Shown: positions 1-8,898 of the stretch, in pieces
Layout: each line of letters begins with the position of its first letter
Numbering within the stretch: position 1 is the stretch's first letter
Assembly (NCBI GenBank): GCA_043756665.1
Contig: JAYUQR010000098.1
Coordinates: 1 to 9,322, forward strand
Source of the DNA: STC-74 sp043756665
GTDB lineage: Bacteria; Patescibacteriota; Gracilibacteria; BD1-5; UBA2023
Direction: 5' to 3'
DNA length: 9,322 bases
Position numbers and translations under genes: made by a program
The notes under the pieces: generated by a model
Told to the model about the DNA's origin: nothing
Seen by the model: the letters and a program-made list of their open reading frames with translations, nothing else
Database searches by the model: none

Positions 1-1400
1 CTGGAAAATTTGCAAGAATCCCTATTAGAATGAGACGTTCTAAAAACCAGATTCAATGTCAAGATGAAATGTATGATGTCTAGTGAGCAGTTACCTGTAA
101 ATCTATAACCTACGGCATGAAGAAACCAGATAAGAAATTCTTTCGTACCAGTTTGGAATCTATGATGGAATACCAAACAACAGTACTCTCTCGTATGGGA
201 GATACTACAGAACGAAGTGCTGCCAAAACACTCAAGTATCTCTCCTACCATCTCGGAAAGAAAATATTTCAGGATCTTTCTCTCAAGGCATTTTATCTCC
301 TCGCTCGTTTCATCTGAGATATCTCTCCAGATACCTGTATCTGCTTTGACAGTGTCGACATCAACAAATACTCGGCAAGACACAGATGGAAGATCTCCGT
401 AAGGTACGAGATGGATCCACAGGAAATATCGTCAATGGATATGTACTCAATGCTGTCTCCATCAAATGAATCCCCCTCCTCATGGAGAGAGAGCTCCTCA
501 CAGATACAGAAGGCACTGAGCTCACTACCAGATACGATATATTCGAAACTCAGGTACAGAAGATACAGTCTCAGTTCTGATCTGGATCCTGGATCCTTGC
601 TGATCGCCTCTATGATGATGTCAAAAAATATAATCTCCTCCTTACTGAGTGATTTCGCTTTGCTATTCGTATGAAGACTTCTCGCTACGTCACTATGGAG
701 TCCATCTTGTCTGGAGGATATAGAGAAACGGAGACGTGAGCAATAGAGGCGGGAGATCAGATCCAAATATCTCAAAAGATACAAGTGGCAGATCTTCCAG
801 AGTGACATTACAAGATCACTTTCCCAGGATTACAGAGAGCATGCTTCCTTACCGTGACACTCAAGAAGGGTATGAAGAATCCTATACGAGTCCTCTCCAG
901 TGAGTCAGATACGGGTACCGTACTGCAATATCTCAAACGATGGGAGATTGAGCGGATATTCAAAACCGGAAAACAGGAACTCGAACTCGAGTCGATTGGT
1001 ACAAAGTCGAAGTATAAGATCGATCATCTCATTGTACTCGTACAGCTTTCTCTGGGCATATCTGCTCACATCTATAATCGTCTCCATGAGCAGTTGATCA
1101 CTGAGGAATACTCAGGAAAGATAGTAAAGAGGAAAGCAAAGTATTTGGCACTTGAAGGTTACAACGTAAACAATAAAAAAGCAGTTGTGGATGCAACTGC
1201 TTTCGTGAAAAACATGAAGAGATACCTTGCTCGAGTTTCTAAGACATTTAACAGAAACTCAATCATCTGCTTCATAGGAGACTATATGAAAAAAGTGAGG
1301 AAAATCTACTGGAATCTCGAGAAAGTAACTCAGAAACCTCAACTTTCTGCACAGTTAAGCCTCGGGTTCTAGGGAGAAATGGAAAATTTTGGGGGGATTT
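1..1400 (+). mobile_element. IS4-type insertion sequence, boundaries uncertain
   Basis: The element is defined by its single DDE transposase gene. The ends are not firmly resolved. An imperfect inverted match may mark them: positions 5-30 share an AAAATTT block and a TCCCTA...GAA block, in the same order, with the reverse complement of 1367-1390. That alignment needs gaps, so it is weak, and the true left end may lie before base 1. No target-site duplication can be tested because the left flank is missing. Positions 1-116 hold no gene that I can see. The element sits just upstream of the membrane protein/helicase cluster and points the same way, with a terminator between them. Confidence 0.55.
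117..1372 (+). pseudogene. IS4-family DDE transposase, one frameshift near 375-380
   Basis: This encodes a cut-and-paste transposase of the DDE/RNase H fold. The N-terminal part reads from 117 in one frame and reaches FDSVDINKYSA, holding the first catalytic aspartate (348-350). The sequence then continues one frame back as MEDLRKVRDGSTGN, typical of IS4 transposases, so one base appears lost around 375-380. The second aspartate is in WILADRLYDD (602-604). The IS4 signature Y-(2)-R-(3)-E-(6)-K is exact: Y at 929, R at 938, E at 950, K at 971. The rejoined product is about 418 residues, normal for the family. Six TGA codons (315, 467, 578, 650, 737, 803) must be read as glycine, so the copy is adapted to this host code. 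It ends at TAG. The start ATG lacks a Shine-Dalgarno. The frameshift could be decay, a sequencing error or, less likely, programmed; no classical slippery heptamer is visible. Confidence 0.85.
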
Positions 1401-1420
1401 TAGTAAATAAGTAAACTTCT

Positions 1421-1450
1421 ATCCTCATGTGAAATTCATGAGGATTTTTC
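1421..1450 (+). terminator. Rho-independent terminator after the transposase
   Basis: A perfect 9-bp stem (ATCCTCATG at 1421-1429 with CATGAGGAT at 1437-1445) encloses a 7-base loop and runs into a T-rich tract. No matching T tract exists for the minus strand. It lies 48 bases after the transposase stop and should insulate the downstream cluster from transcription out of the IS. Confidence 0.7.
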
Positions 1451-1584
1451 TTGCAAATGAAGCTAGTTGGGTAAAACGTGGGGGCTATATTCGTATGATT
1501 GCCGAGTTCTTGATTGTGATGGAGCAAAATATAACTTACTTCGATTCTATGAAAAGAGTGCGACTCATTTTCATGAGGGATTTT

Positions 1585-1612
1585 TTGTATTTTTTATCCT
1601 TTCCCCTATAAT
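1585..1612 (+). promoter_or_regulatory. Candidate sigma-70-type promoter of the six-gene cluster
   Basis: A perfect TATAAT occupies 1607-1612. Sixteen bases upstream is TTGTAT (1585-1590), which matches only the first three bases of the TTGACA consensus. Transcription would start near 1618, giving a leader of about 40 bases before the ATG at 1657. The surrounding sequence is AT-rich, so a chance TATAAT is possible. The position between a terminator and the first gene supports the call. Confidence 0.5.
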
Positions 1613-1656
1613 TTCTCAGGATTAGATCCTATATCTTACTATTTGAATTCTACAAT

Positions 1657-2877
1657 ATGCTCACTCGTACACTTCCCTCCCCTCAAACATCGGGTCCACC
1701 GATCAATAATCCAGAGCAGATCGAGAAAACCGTCGATGAACGTGGATTCTACCTCTACGAATGGATATCTCCTGATGAACTCAGGATGACCGGAGAACGA
1801 GACTACCTCAGGATCGTGAAGTGAGCCAGTATTCCCCTCGCAATCATCACCGTCATTGCTGGTTTCATCGGATCTACTGGTGGGATTTTCGGAGCGATCA
1901 TTGCTATATTTTGAGTTCTTGCCGTTTTCTATGTATTCGTCTTTCTCGGACTCTTCATCGTATTTTTGAAAAGAGCATACCTCTATACCCGATCGGCGAA
2001 TGTGGTCATCACCGATAATCACTATGTCTCATGAGGAGAGATTCTCAGAAAAGATGATGAGGAAAAAGTAGGAAATTTTTTCGAAAAAATAGGAAATACC
2101 TTCGATGAGCAGTTCCTCGAAGCTTCCCATCTTGCAGAGAAGAAAGCACATGCCAAGACAGCGCTCTTCGATAATCTCAAAGATATAGCACTCTGATGAG
2201 GAAAAATCCTGGGTAATGTCTGAAGGTCTCGTGATTCTGGAGGTATCGTCATGGTAGTTCTCGTGGCTGGACTTCTCTATGGGATCATGATGGGAGCCGT
2301 CTATTTTATCGGAATATTTTTCATCACTCTTTTTGGTCGTGTATTCTCCTCACTCGCTCACCTCGCACTCCTCGCGTCGAACGATACGGAATATACAATC
2401 CAGAACCTCTTTTCTGAGCTCGATACCAAGGCAAAGAAACTGCAGTCAACGAGTGATACGATACTCGGACTCCTCTATGAGGCAAGAAGGAATTCATGGA
2501 AAGAGAATCTCCTCGGAAAAATCAATGAATCGATCACACTCCTTTCTGATATTGCTAGTGCCTCCACGGAAGATTCCCAGAAACTCAGAAAAATACTCGA
2601 ATCCTCGAAGTATAAAGAGATTTTCAACTTCACGAAGTATGGGAAATGGGTGAAAATCCAAATACTCGAACCAATCGAATCGATACTTTTGCTTCTGGAT
2701 CAAAATCGTGTTACAATGGAAAGAATAATGGAAGCACTCGGAGATCAACTTACTTTAGTATCTGACCCATCCCTTCAGAAACCACTTATCCTCCAGAAAG
2801 ATCGGCTCATACTCCAACATAAAAGCTTCAGTAAAAATATCGAACTCCTGAAAGAGTATCAGGAAAAACTGCGTTAG
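1657..2877 (+). CDS. Three-helix membrane protein with alpha-helical C-terminal tail, function unknown
   Basis: The 406-residue product needs six in-frame TGA codons read as glycine (1822, 1912, 2032, 2194, 2197, 2221) and ends at TAG. The start is the only ATG after the preceding in-frame TAA at 1609. A soluble N-terminus of about 55 residues leads into two hydrophobic helices (about 58-78 and 80-104). A charged segment follows (about 105-190; it includes RSANVVITDNHYV). A third helix lies at about 196-226. The remaining 180 residues are charged and look alpha-helical or coiled-coil (for example LFSELDTKAKKLQSTSDT), ending in a lysine-rich tail. I recognise no catalytic motif. It is the first gene of the cluster, 22 bases before the helicase gene, so a membrane scaffold or partner for the ATPases is plausible but is inference. 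No Shine-Dalgarno precedes it. Confidence 0.8.
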
Positions 2878-2899
2878 TGTATTATCAATATAGAAAATC

Positions 2900-5854
2900 A
2901 TGAAATTCTCACAACAGCTCTACCCATACCAAGAAGAAATCCTCTCCGTCTTCGAACGGGAAAAAAGTCGATGAGAAAAAAAGATCCATATCGTTGCCCC
3001 TCCCGGATCCGGTAAAACCATCATCGGACTCGAGATAGTGACACGACTCAATTTTCCGACACTCATCCTCGTTCCGAATCTCACGCTCCAGGAACAATGG
3101 AAGGATAAGATAGAGAAACTCTTCCTCGAGGAGTATGAGTCGAGTCAGGATCTCATATCGACCAATATCAGTGAGGTAAAAAAAATCAATATCATCACCT
3201 ATCAATCTCTCTCAGGGACGGATAATGAAGATGATGAGATCCATGCAAAAATCCTCGATCTCTGGTACGAGAGTGAAAAATCAGAGTTTTCAGAGAAATC
3301 GTCATTTCTCCTCTTCGCGGGTGAACTCAGAGAGATGAATCCTGTGGAATATAGAGAACTCTATGGAAAACATCGAAAAAAGCTCAAGTGAAGTGGAGAG
3401 AGTGAATATACCCGAAAACTTATGAAGGGAACAATACACGACTATATAGCGCGCTTGAGGACTCATGGGATCGCTACGATGATCGTGGATGAGGCGCACC
3501 ACCTCACTTCATGGTGGTCACATGTCCTCTATGAGATCTGGAATGACCTCGAGAAACCGTATATCATCGGACTCACGGCAACTCCTCCATTCGAGAGTGT
3601 AGACTATTTCGAACTCGATGAGAGCTATACGAAACTCCTCGGAACGGTCGACTACTATATCCCAACACCTGCGATCGTGAAGAGTGGACGACTCGCTCCA
3701 TACTCAGATCTCCTCTATATCGTCACACCAGATGAGAATCTCTCGAAAATCCTCGATGAAAAAGAAAGACTCCTCAGAGAATTCCTCGAAATTCATAAGA
3801 ATGAGATCACCCTCTTTCTCCATACGTTTCTCACTGAGAATTTCGAAAGGATGAAGGTAAAATCCCTCGATCTCCTCGAGAAGTGGATGCGATTCGTCTA
3901 CGTACACAAGGATTCGACGATCGATATGTCCTCCTACATCACCGCGAATGCTCGACTCCCCCTCTCACTCGAAGATATCGCGAAAAGTGTCGGAAAATGG
4001 ACATCAGATGGATTCAAGAAATCGAAAAATACAGAATTCCTCGATACGGTGAAGTCCCTCTTTTTCGATCTCGGATACATCTGGCGAGGTTCGAGTCTCT
4101 ACCGATTCGAGACTCCGATCGAGAAGTGACTCATCTACTCAAAGTCAAAAATCCAAGCCGTCGAAAAAATACTAGATCAAGAACTGAAGAATCTGGGAGA
4201 GAACCTCCGAGTCGCGATCATCACGGACTTTCTCGATGTGGAGTCCGACTGGATCAATGGTCACTTCATATTCGACGAAGTCGCGAAAAACTATAGCAAA
4301 CTCAATCCCTATCTCGTCTCAGGACAGGGAATCTGGAAAATAGAAAAAGGACAAAAAATCCTTACTGATGAGACCATCCTCTCTGTCACTGAGAAGCTCA
4401 CACGAGGTGAGACGAAGATCGTCATCGGAACACGTGGAATACTCGGGGAAGGATGGGATTGTCCGAGAGTCAATACCCTCATCGACCTCACGGGAGTGAG
4501 CGCGTATATGAGTGTGAATCAAGTCCACGGTCGTGCGATCCGCCTCGATCCTGATCATCCAGAGAAAGTCGCGAATATCTATGATATCGTCTGTCTTGGG
4601 ACAGGTTACCCGTGAATGCGTGACTTCGAAAGACTAGAGAAAAAACATACACAGTTCTATGGAGTCGACGATGCTGGACTCATCATCAAGGAACTCGATC
4701 ATATCTACCCTCAGCTCGAGAAAGTGATCCACGATACCGAGAGGATCAATACCTATACACTCCGAAAATCTACTCTCAGGAGTATGGTGAAAGAACTCTG
4801 GAATATCGGGGGTGAATATAAAAATGAAGAGGTATTCTCACTCTCACTCAATATACAGAAACCATATGAATTTATGGTGCTCTCATCTCGAGTATCAATA
4901 GGAGAAATGATACAGATGCGTTATGGAAAATGGAAGAGTGATAATATACTTCTCTTCTGAGAATCAGAGTATCATAAGAACTTCCGATTCTGGCTCCAGG
5001 ATATTATCGATAGTACAGTTCGACTCATTCAAGATTGAGGATATCTCGGTAAAGATTTCGGATATACTATTCATAGTTCACACGATGGTTCGATAAAAAT
5101 AACAGCAAAAAATACCGATATGCTTGTCGGGAAAAAGTTTATAGAAGTACTCTGAGATATTTTTTCTCCGATAACGAGTGAAAAGTATAAAGTAGTTTGT
5201 TCAAATGATATGCAATACTTATCAAAAGGTCTAAGGTCAAAATCTATAGAATGGTTAGGAATAATCACCTACAGCGTAGTAATATGACCCATTTGTATAT
5301 ACCTCTGAATCGATATGTGAATGAGTTATATTATAAATACATACATTATTTGTACCATTTTATTGTTTATACTAATACTTATTCAATACAAAAAATTCGA
5401 TAAAAAAGTCTCTCAGTTTCAAAAAGAACTCTCTGAAATACCAACAATAGTTTTATGAATACCTATAATTCTCTGAAGCAATGAGGAAAAACGAATGAAA
5501 TTTCTCTGAATACTCTCTGATAAGTGAATCAGGATAGCATGGTTTAATTGGATTCGGAAATATAATTGAAGATCAATAATTATTTTATCCGTAATAATAT
5601 GATTTATATTTGAGTATATAACACATTTTGAAATTCAATTATTTCTATCATTACTATTCTCACTTTTTCTAGGGTCGATACTTTATTGAATAATCTTCCT
5701 CATTTGAAATACTCAGTTCAACATCCAATCATTACTCCATACAATTAAACAAAAAAAATATAGAAAAGTATATGGTGACATTGCTCTTATCGAAAGTACT
5801 GATGTATGAAGTCAAAAGTTTATATCCGCCAAGATCGAAAAACTATGGATATAA
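2900..5854 (+). CDS. SF2 DEAH-type helicase fused to a C-terminal four-helix membrane domain
   Basis: This 984-residue protein is open throughout when its 19 TGA codons are read as glycine; it ends at TAA. The helicase core is complete: Q-motif-like LYPYQEEIL (about 7-15), Walker A APPGSGKT (33-40), motif Ia LVPNLTLQEQW, DEAH (197-200), TATP (226-229), motif V GTRGILGEGWDCP (from 510) and motif VI QVHGRAIR (541-548). This is the COG1061/SSL2-like type of ATP-driven nucleic-acid translocase. About 200 mostly helical residues separate the two RecA-like lobes. After a linker region (about 575-780) come four hydrophobic helices: about 786-808, 812-832, 893-911 and 915-940. Between the two pairs is a charged stretch of about 60 residues. 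A membrane anchor on such a helicase is unusual. Codon use becomes AT-rich from about 5080, so the tail may have a separate origin. No nuclease motif is seen. The target is unknown. Confidence 0.88.
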
Positions 5855-6912
5855 ATCAATACCTCTCATCCTCGATAATCCCCAGGTCCGATGATCTCTC
5901 CTTCGTCCAGTTTCCTTCATTTACCGGATATAGTGAGGTAGTCAATTATAAACATAGGAGTATTAGTTTATCATATTGAGTACAGGAACTCTTCCCAGCA
6001 TTTCGATGTGATGAAGTATTTCTCGATATCCACCGAGTGATACTCGTCTCGCGAATACTCTGACATGTAGGAGTACGTATCATCGATACCGATACGATCT
6101 ATGATGAGGAACTTTTTCTGATCGAGAGTGGAGAGATTTTTTCATTTGAACTCATGGGGAATGGATATTTTGCATTCATCTATCGAGATATTTGAGGAGA
6201 TGAGATGCTCTCTACCAATACTCCGAAAAACGGTATATTCGAGGCAAAGATCCATCATGGGATATTCACTGTCGAAAATACTCTGACTGGTACTCCTATC
6301 TTTCAGAAGGAATATAGCCTCATGAGAAAGAAGCAGTATAGGAAGGATCTCGCTGAGAGAAATACATTCTATACATGTACTTTTGTCCCTGATCCCCTTT
6401 TCCCGCAAACGAGAGAATTCCTGGAGTGAGTGTCTCAAATATATCCAGAAAATATTATCCTCACTCATTCTCCTGAGAATATCATGATAGAGATGAGATG
6501 ACTCGATGAAGTAGAGAGAAAGAAACTCATCGGATTTCTCGGTACCTATACCTGTATCCTCCCAGATATATCGACTGAATATATGGGATACTTGAGAGAG
6601 AGCGAGGTGATCGATGGAAGATTCGAACTCCCTCCGACTTTCGAGGAGAGTGAGTGAGTATCGCTCATCGATCCTCGATGGCACCAGATACGACTCTGAC
6701 TCCTCGAGATCTCCTATCTCGCGAGTTTGATAGTGAGGAGTGAATGGGAACTCGAAAAGTGAATCTGAGCCATAGACACTCTCTGAAATCCCCATATACT
6801 CCTCCAGAGAAAGCGTCTCGAATCCAAACTCGAAAATATCAGGAAACTCGCACCTCACTACCTCGCACAAAAGGAAGTTCTCATTTCTCTTCTGAAAAAT
6901 AAAATCACTTAA
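5845..6912 (+). CDS. Protein of unknown function, overlapping the helicase gene
   Basis: The 355-residue product contains ten TGA codons read as glycine and ends at TAA. I do not recognise a family. The ATG at 5845 overlaps the last 10 bases of the helicase gene, which suggests translational coupling and a close functional link. The N-terminal half looks rich in beta strands (for example HVGVRIIDTDTIYDEELFL). The C-terminal quarter is helical and charged (for example LLQRKRLESKLENIRKLA). No clear membrane helix, signal peptide or nucleotide-binding motif is visible. It lies between the helicase and the AAA+ ATPase genes, so an adaptor or substrate-recognition role is possible, though only inferred. 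Codon use (CTC, GGA, CGA, ATC) matches the helicase core and the AAA+ gene rather than the AT-rich membrane segments. A long opposite-strand open frame inside it (6142-6870) is a shadow. Confidence 0.8.
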
Positions 6913-6955
6913 TTCAACCTATATTACTTCTCATACTATTACTAACTTTCTCTCT

Positions 6956-8284
6956 ATGACACCAAAAGACACTGGCTTCGATGCATTCTTCCAGGCAGTG
7001 ACGACCTCTCCCGAGTTTCGAACAGCGATGACAAAGGACTGGAAATGAGACTCTATGGAACTCCTCGAGAAATCTCTCCGCGATATGGAGTCCTGAGTCA
7101 CGAAAGCCGCTGAAGTGATGAAAGATTTTGATACTCAGTTTTCTGTTCCCCCTACTCCTTTAGGAGAGGGGGATAGGGGGTGAGGTGTACCAAAAACCGG
7201 AAATCCGAAGGATGAGGATGATATCCCTCCACTCAAGGTGGAGAAATTCACTCGTGTCGAGGGAAAACTTTTTGGTTTTGATGCTGTTGCGGGGATGGAT
7301 GGACTCAAGGAGGAACTCAAACAGAGTTTCATCAAACCGCTCAGATTCAAGTTCCTGATAGAAAAACTCAAAAAGGCAGATAAATCACTTTTGTCATCCT
7401 GAGGCATGAAGGATCTGCTGGAAATGGGAGCAGATTCTTCGCAAGCTCAGAATGACAAAAACAATGAAAATAGTATCTGAAAAAACAATGAACTCCTCCT
7501 CAAGCTCTACACCGAATACGAAAAATTCAAAATCTCTATCCCAACAGGGATGCTCTTCTACGGTCCTCCAGGTACTGGGAAAACATTTATAACGAAGAAG
7601 CTTGCTGAAGAACTCGGTTGTGGATTCGTCTCGAAAAATATGGGTGAGTTCGGATCATCCTATCTCCACCAGACGACCAAGAATATCAAGGACTTTTTCG
7701 CAGGAGCAAAAAAAGCAGCAGAAAATGAACCGATCATCCTCTTTCTCGATGAGATCGACTCACTCGTATCGGCTCGGACGAGTAATGTCGATGCCAACAA
7801 AGCTGAGGAAGTGAGCCAGTTTCTCCAGGAGTTCAACGCACTCGAATCAGCCCCGAATCTCATCGTGATCGCTGCGACCAATCGTCCCGATCACCTCGAT
7901 CCTGCGATACTCAGATCCGGTCGTCTCGATAAGAAAATATATCTCGGACCACCCGATGAACTCGCGAGAAGAGCGCTCTTCCAGATGTATATCGAGAAAG
8001 CATGACGACCTCACGAAGTACTCGACTATGATGCTCTCGCGAAACTCTCCGATGGATACGTCTCAGCCGATATCGAGGCAATCTGTGATGAGGTCGCACG
8101 TGATGCGAGCAGAGATCTCCTCGAGCTCGTCGATGAGGCAGAGAGTGGAACTCTCACTGAGGCACATCTCGAGGGTCACTCGATCACGATGGAATCTCTC
8201 ACGACGACGATCGCAGAAACTCCTTCGAGTCTGAAGATGGTCGACATGAGTATCTATGAGAGTTGGCTTGAGAAAATTAAGTAA
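6956..8284 (+). CDS. Classic-clade AAA+ ATPase with repeat elements inside its coding sequence
   Basis: The 442-residue product has one AAA+ module of the Cdc48/FtsH/katanin-like classic clade. Such proteins form hexameric rings that unfold or remodel proteins. The entry segment FGFDAVAGMDGLKEEL (from about 104) is followed by Walker A GPPGTGKT (203-210), Walker B ILFLDEIDSL (D265, E266), sensor 1 in AATNRPDHLDP (N near 309), and the second region of homology with arginine fingers in ILRSGRLDKKIY. The C-terminal lid has VSADIEAICDEVARDA, matching the GADI sensor-2 region of classic AAA proteins. No protease domain or membrane helix is seen. The N-terminal 100 residues are a short helical region plus a linker. 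Two DNA repeats are translated in frame, at residues about 63-77 and 145-168. The second enlarges the normally short segment before Walker A. Six TGA codons are read as glycine. It starts 43 bases after the previous gene with no Shine-Dalgarno. Confidence 0.9.
7146..7186. repeat. GC-rich hairpin repeat inside the AAA+ gene
   Basis: An imperfect palindrome pairs CCCCC (7148-7152) with GGGGG (7168-7172) and CTCC (7155-7158) with GGAG (7163-7166), followed by a G-rich tail (GATAGGGGGTGAGG). From memory, closely similar sequences are widespread short intergenic repeats in many bacteria. Here the repeat is translated as part of a glycine- and proline-rich linker (PPTPLGEGDRGGV) between the N-terminal region and the ATPase module. 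Its TGA is decoded as glycine. Its base composition differs sharply from its surroundings. Confidence 0.6.
7389..7460. repeat. 72-bp imperfect inverted repeat inserted in frame in the AAA+ gene
   Basis: The left arm TTTTGTCATCCTGAG (7389-7403) pairs with the right arm CTCAGAATGACAAAA (7446-7460) with one mismatch. Inner sequences GAAGGATCT and AGATTCTTC extend the symmetry. This is the form of a very common bacterial intergenic repeat with GTCATCCTGAG and CTCAGAATGAC ends; I rely on recall for that. The span is 72 bases, exactly 24 codons, so the frame is kept. It encodes residues 145-168, between the AAA entry helix and Walker A, and carries a TGA (7400-7402) that only a recoded genetic code can tolerate. 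Confidence 0.7.
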
Positions 8285-8298
8285 AAAATCATTAAGAT

Positions 8299-8895
8299 AT
8301 GGAATTATTAAAAGATATTGGCAAGAGAATCATCGACTATGAAGCCAGCCAGGCTAGAGAAATTCGTAAAGCCCTTTATATCATACCAATTATAGTATTG
8401 TGGATAGTTTTAAGTTGAATTTTCATATTTCAATGACTCATTTTAGGCTATTGATTATTTGCATTTTTTATTCTTATGACATACATATATGTTTATGAGT
8501 ACAGAAGGATCAGTAATAGGAAAAAGATACACTCACTTGTCCTAAAAGAAATGGAAAGAGTTCAATCTATTGAGGATACACTTTCATTCTCTGAAGAAAT
8601 ATATTCTATAACAAAAGAAAACAACAGACAGGGTAAGATATGGATGCATTTCTCTGAAAAAAAATATTATGAAAATATTGTACTTTTTCATATATATATT
8701 CTTCAGAATCTCCGTTCCGATCTTGCTCTTCGCCTCTCTGAACAGCAATATGTACTCGAATCCGCAAAATCCGAAGTCTCGAAAAACATTCAGTGAACCA
8801 CTGAGCTCGATCATGTATCCGAACTCCAAAGAGTGAGACTTGATAAACAAATAGAGCAATTCGAAGAACTCCAGAGAGTACTCATAAAAGTATAA
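8299..8895 (+). CDS. Small membrane protein with two helices and coiled-coil tail
   Basis: The 198-residue product includes four TGA-glycine codons and ends at TAA. Reading only from an inner ATG would lose the membrane region. After a charged N-terminal helix of about 25 residues come two adjacent hydrophobic helices (about 26-44 and 46-66). A soluble charged tail follows. Its last 60 residues look coiled-coil (for example LRLSEQQYVLESAKSEV and LDKQIEQFEELQRVL). No catalytic motif is visible and I do not recognise the family. The gene begins 14 bases after the AAA+ stop and ends 3 bases before the next start, so it is almost certainly co-transcribed. The membrane part is AT-rich while the tail returns to the CTC/CGT codon style of the upstream genes. 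The two-helix-plus-coil plan resembles the first gene of the cluster in outline only. Confidence 0.75.
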
Positions 8896-8898
8896 AAT

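Larger units (their letters stand above)
1373..1656. other. Intergenic region between the IS and the membrane/helicase cluster
   Basis: This non-coding stretch begins with an AT-rich run that may include the right end of the IS. It then holds a clear hairpin terminator, a weaker hairpin (CTCAT at 1564-1568 paired with ATGAG at 1573-1577) followed by GGATTTTTTG, and a promoter-like TATAAT. A 60-codon open frame at 1429-1611 overlaps the terminator and promoter and shows no recognisable protein character, so I do not call it a gene. Confidence 0.6.

Noticed and set aside
411..674. 87-codon plus-strand frame starting MDPQEISS
   Set aside because: It is the continuation of the transposase N-terminal frame past the frameshift; the neighbouring frame carries the conserved VRDGSTG and DRLYDD motifs.
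293..808. 171-codon open frame on the minus strand
   Set aside because: It is antisense to the transposase, whose catalytic motifs are clear on the plus strand; the translation is serine-rich and without recognisable features.
1429..1611. Possible 60-residue gene after the transposase
   Set aside because: It overlaps the terminator hairpin and the TATAAT box and has no ribosome site or recognisable protein pattern.
1639..2022. 127-codon open frame on the minus strand
   Set aside because: It is antisense to the first membrane protein gene, whose plus-strand frame continues with hydrophobic helices across the same bases.
2900..4960. Helicase gene as several pseudogene fragments
   Set aside because: The interruptions are all TGA in one constant frame, helicase motifs continue in order across them, and every other gene in the window shows the same behaviour, so recoding explains it.
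6142..6870. 242-codon open frame on the minus strand
   Set aside because: It lies wholly inside the plus-strand gene 5845-6912, which is open, overlaps the helicase gene end and shares cluster codon use. The minus frame is a shadow of CTC/GAG-rich codons, with Ser/Glu/Leu-rich low-complexity translation.
7135..7407. CRISPR-like or satellite array at the two repeats in the AAA+ gene
   Set aside because: The two repeats differ in sequence and size, each occurs once in the window, and no regular spacing exists.
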